Source: an uncultured Peptostreptococcaceae bacterium (GTDB lineage: Bacteria > Bacillota > Clostridia > Peptostreptococcales > Anaerovoracaceae). From it: a stretch of DNA of 64,000 bases. Below are positions 62,353 to 64,000 of the stretch, piece after piece; the first letter of the stretch is position 1; each line of letters opens with the position of its first letter. The stretch lies in the NCBI GenBank assembly GCA_910588185.1, contig CAJUQR010000004.1, positions 150,377 to 214,376 of the forward strand. The letters run 5' to 3'. The notes under the pieces were generated by a model. That model was given only the letters and a program-made list of their open reading frames with translations. It made no database searches and was not told where the DNA came from. A program made the position numbers and the translations under genes.

Positions 62353-63369
62353 ATGGATATGATCAATAGGGAAGATAAAATAGGCGTATATCTCAGAACT
62401 CATGCAGATAATTTTATATTTGATGAGCTGTCAGATAAGTATTTGGAGAAAAATGATCTTAAAGAAATCTTATCAGGTGTTCCTATTCCCATTCGAAAAA
62501 CGGAGCTTGAATCTATATCTACTCTTACCATAGCGCGTAATATGGGATTCATAATCGGATGTGATCCCGGCTTTAAATACAGAGAAAATTATATTGCATA
62601 TATAATCAAGATTTTTGACGTACGTTTTGCACAAGGTCTCATTGCAGATGGCGTTGAAGCAGCTCAGAGGAATGATTTTGAATATGCGTGCATACAATTT
62701 AGAGGAGCAATGATTCTGGATCCTTCAAGTGTAGATGCCGTTTATTGTTATGGTCGTGCTTGCAAAGATGCTTATGAGAATGGTGAAGAAGAAGACTTTA
62801 TAGCAAGATTCAAAGCTGAGTCCATTGAAGCATTTGAAGAAGTTACACTTTGCAGGCCGGATTTTGCTGAAGCATATTATTTTTTAGGATATGGATACAT
62901 AAATTTAGGACTTTATGTAAAGGCTAAGTTAACGTGGGACGATTTTATTAAGTTATCAGAAGATGAAGAAAAGAAAAAAGAGATAAAAGAGAGACTTTCG
63001 CGTTTAAAAGAACCTGTAGAAATCGAAGAGGGATATAATCTTATTTTATCAGGTCACTTTAATGAAGGAATCTCCGTATTAGAAAAATATACTGAAAGTC
63101 GTTTTTCTGATTGGTGGCCTCTGTGGTATTATATTGGAATGGCATATCAGGGCCTAGGCATGGCTGAAGAGGCTATAGCTAGTTTCCTCAAGGTACTTCC
63201 GCTGTCTCCAAGCAATATAGATACTATGAAAGAGTTAGTAAAGATGTATCAAGAGATAGGTGACGATGAAAAGGCTGAAAAGTATCGAAAAAAGATAGAT
63301 ATTGTCGCTGAAAATATTGAAAGAGATAGGTTAGAAGCAATTGCAGAAAAAAATGAAAAATTGTCATAA
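62353..63369 (+). CDS. TPR-repeat protein
   Basis: A 338-residue soluble protein with tetratricopeptide repeats in its middle and C-terminal parts (DFEYACIQFRGAMILDPSS, FAEAYYFLGYGYINLG, WWPLWYYIGMAYQGLGMAEE). The N-terminal 100 residues are unassigned. TPRs mediate protein contact, so it may scaffold or deliver substrate to the two radical SAM proteins with which it is tightly linked. It ends before the tRNA promoter. Confidence 0.8.
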   Translation: MDMINREDKIGVYLRTHADNFIFDELSDKYLEKNDLKEILSGVPIPIRKTELESISTLTIARNMGFIIGCDPGFKYRENYIAYIIKIFDVRFAQGLIADGVEAAQRNDFEYACIQFRGAMILDPSSVDAVYCYGRACKDAYENGEEEDFIARFKAESIEAFEEVTLCRPDFAEAYYFLGYGYINLGLYVKAKLTWDDFIKLSEDEEKKKEIKERLSRLKEPVEIEEGYNLILSGHFNEGISVLEKYTESRFSDWWPLWYYIGMAYQGLGMAEEAIASFLKVLPLSPSNIDTMKELVKMYQEIGDDEKAEKYRKKIDIVAENIERDRLEAIAEKNEKLS

Positions 63370-63375
63370 TTGTAC

Positions 63376-63404
63376 TTGACACACAAAATATGTTAATGTA
63401 TAAT
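63376..63404 (+). promoter_or_regulatory. Consensus promoter of the tRNA operon
   Basis: TTGACA (63376-63381), 17 bases, TATAAT (63399-63404): a perfect sigma-A consensus, ending 32 bases before tRNA-Asn. Confidence 0.88.
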
Positions 63405-63436
63405 TATATTGTTGTCGTTTAGTGGCAACGTTTTGT

Positions 63437-63511
<75 letters not shown>

Positions 63512-63519
63512 ATTTTTTT

Positions 63520-63608
63520 GCCGGAGTGGCGGAATTGGCAGACGCACAGGACTTAAAATCCTGCGATCCTTACCGATCGTACCGGTTCGACCCCGGTCTC
63601 CGGCACCA
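63520..63608 (+). tRNA. tRNA-Leu (TAA)
   Basis: The acceptor GCCGGAG pairs with CTCCGGC, the anticodon loop CTTAAAA gives anticodon TAA, and the long variable arm typical of Leu is present. The T loop has GGTTCGACC, and CCA is encoded at 63606-63608. Confidence 0.95.
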
Positions 63609-63672
63609 ACCCTTGGATTGCGTTCTTGACGGAGGCATATTTTCGGGCTGGTAAATACAATATAATAGATGA

Positions 63673-63748
<76 letters not shown>

Positions 63749-63759
63749 AGAAATTTAAG

Positions 63760-63786
63760 CCGATGTTTCAACAACATCGGTTTTTT
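63760..63786 (+). terminator. Rho-independent terminator of the tRNA operon
   Basis: CCGATGTT (63760-63767) pairs with AACATCGG (63773-63780), then TTTTTT. Confidence 0.9.
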
Positions 63787-63966
63787 GCATGACAATGAAA
63801 AGATAAGATATATAAAAAGATTATGCATACTTGGAATTTTAAGGAAATTACAAAATATTCAATAAAATTCAAATATACACTATATAGTATAAACTGCCTC
63901 ATATTTAGGGTATATCAATGGCACATGTTGTTGATTTTTGAGGCATTATAAGAGTTTTGTCGTATC
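63787..63966. other. Intergenic region with a spaced inverted repeat
   Basis: AT-rich, no gene seen. TGCCTCA (63895-63901) and TGAGGCA (63939-63945) are complements 37 bases apart; the role is unknown. It leads into the poly-G promoter. Confidence 0.4.
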
Positions 63967-63995
63967 TTGACAAGAATATACGGGGGGGGTATAAT
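63967..63995 (+). promoter_or_regulatory. Consensus promoter with a G8 tract in the spacer
   Basis: TTGACA (63967-63972), 17 bases, TATAAT (63990-63995): both hexamers are perfect. The spacer ends in eight consecutive G (63982-63989). It reads rightward out of the window. Slippage in the tract would change the spacer length and so the promoter strength. Confidence 0.8.
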
Positions 63996-64000
63996 TATTA

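Overview
The window looks like one chromosomal stretch of an AT-rich, anaerobic Firmicute of class Clostridia. The evidence is strong AGGAGG-type ribosome sites, rho-independent terminators with short T-runs, a rubrerythrin, an Fe-S serine-dehydratase-type enzyme, an arginine deiminase pathway, a dcw cluster with a SpoVD/FtsI-type penicillin-binding protein bearing a PASTA domain, and a DAP-type MurE. A family placement near Anaerovoracaceae/Peptostreptococcales is only a guess.

Layout. 1-2910: a tyrosine recombinase gene, a short segment bounded by inverted repeats with a promoter and a terminator inside, and a sortase-anchored surface protein gene. This reads as a phase-variable DNA inversion switch, and the orientation here is predicted to be OFF. 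3205-6084: a YyaL-type thioredoxin-fold protein and a short-chain dehydrogenase. 6159-11342: a sigma-54 locus with duplicated upstream sites, a near-perfect -24/-12 promoter, a serine-dehydratase-like enzyme, a PanB-like hydroxymethyltransferase, a PAS/AAA+/Fis activator and an alanine-dehydrogenase-like enzyme. 11479-11722: the first copy of a nested-stem intergenic element; the second lies at 46330-46580. 11879-14342: a flavoprotein, a membrane-anchored lipase-like hydrolase and a cysteine-rich double DUF305 protein. 14485-20076: a PNPOx-fold protein, RocB and arcB-arcA-arcC. 20156-25476: folate, DNA-repair, proline and oxidative-stress genes plus an HxlR/LysE divergent pair. 25570-32297 (minus strand): an ABC exporter, a two-component system and a triple-PepSY protein. 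32995-34452: a Cys-Gly-Asn repeat protein.

34549-50033 is the division and cell-wall cluster: mraZ, rsmH, ftsL, spoVD/ftsI, murE, murF, mraY, murD, ftsW, murG, then a terminator and the repeat element, then murA, ftsQ and ftsZ. 50096-59420 holds an rRNA/tRNA methyltransferase, pheST, zapA, mutS2, a DUF523 gene and argS. Two 170-bp direct repeats that fold into long rods follow. Then come two radical SAM genes, a TPR gene, a tRNA cluster (Asn, Leu, initiator Met), and at the right edge a consensus promoter whose spacer contains a run of eight G.

The most unusual signals are the inversion switch, the sigma-54 operon with an unassigned substrate, the two repeat/RNA-like families, and the poly-G promoter.
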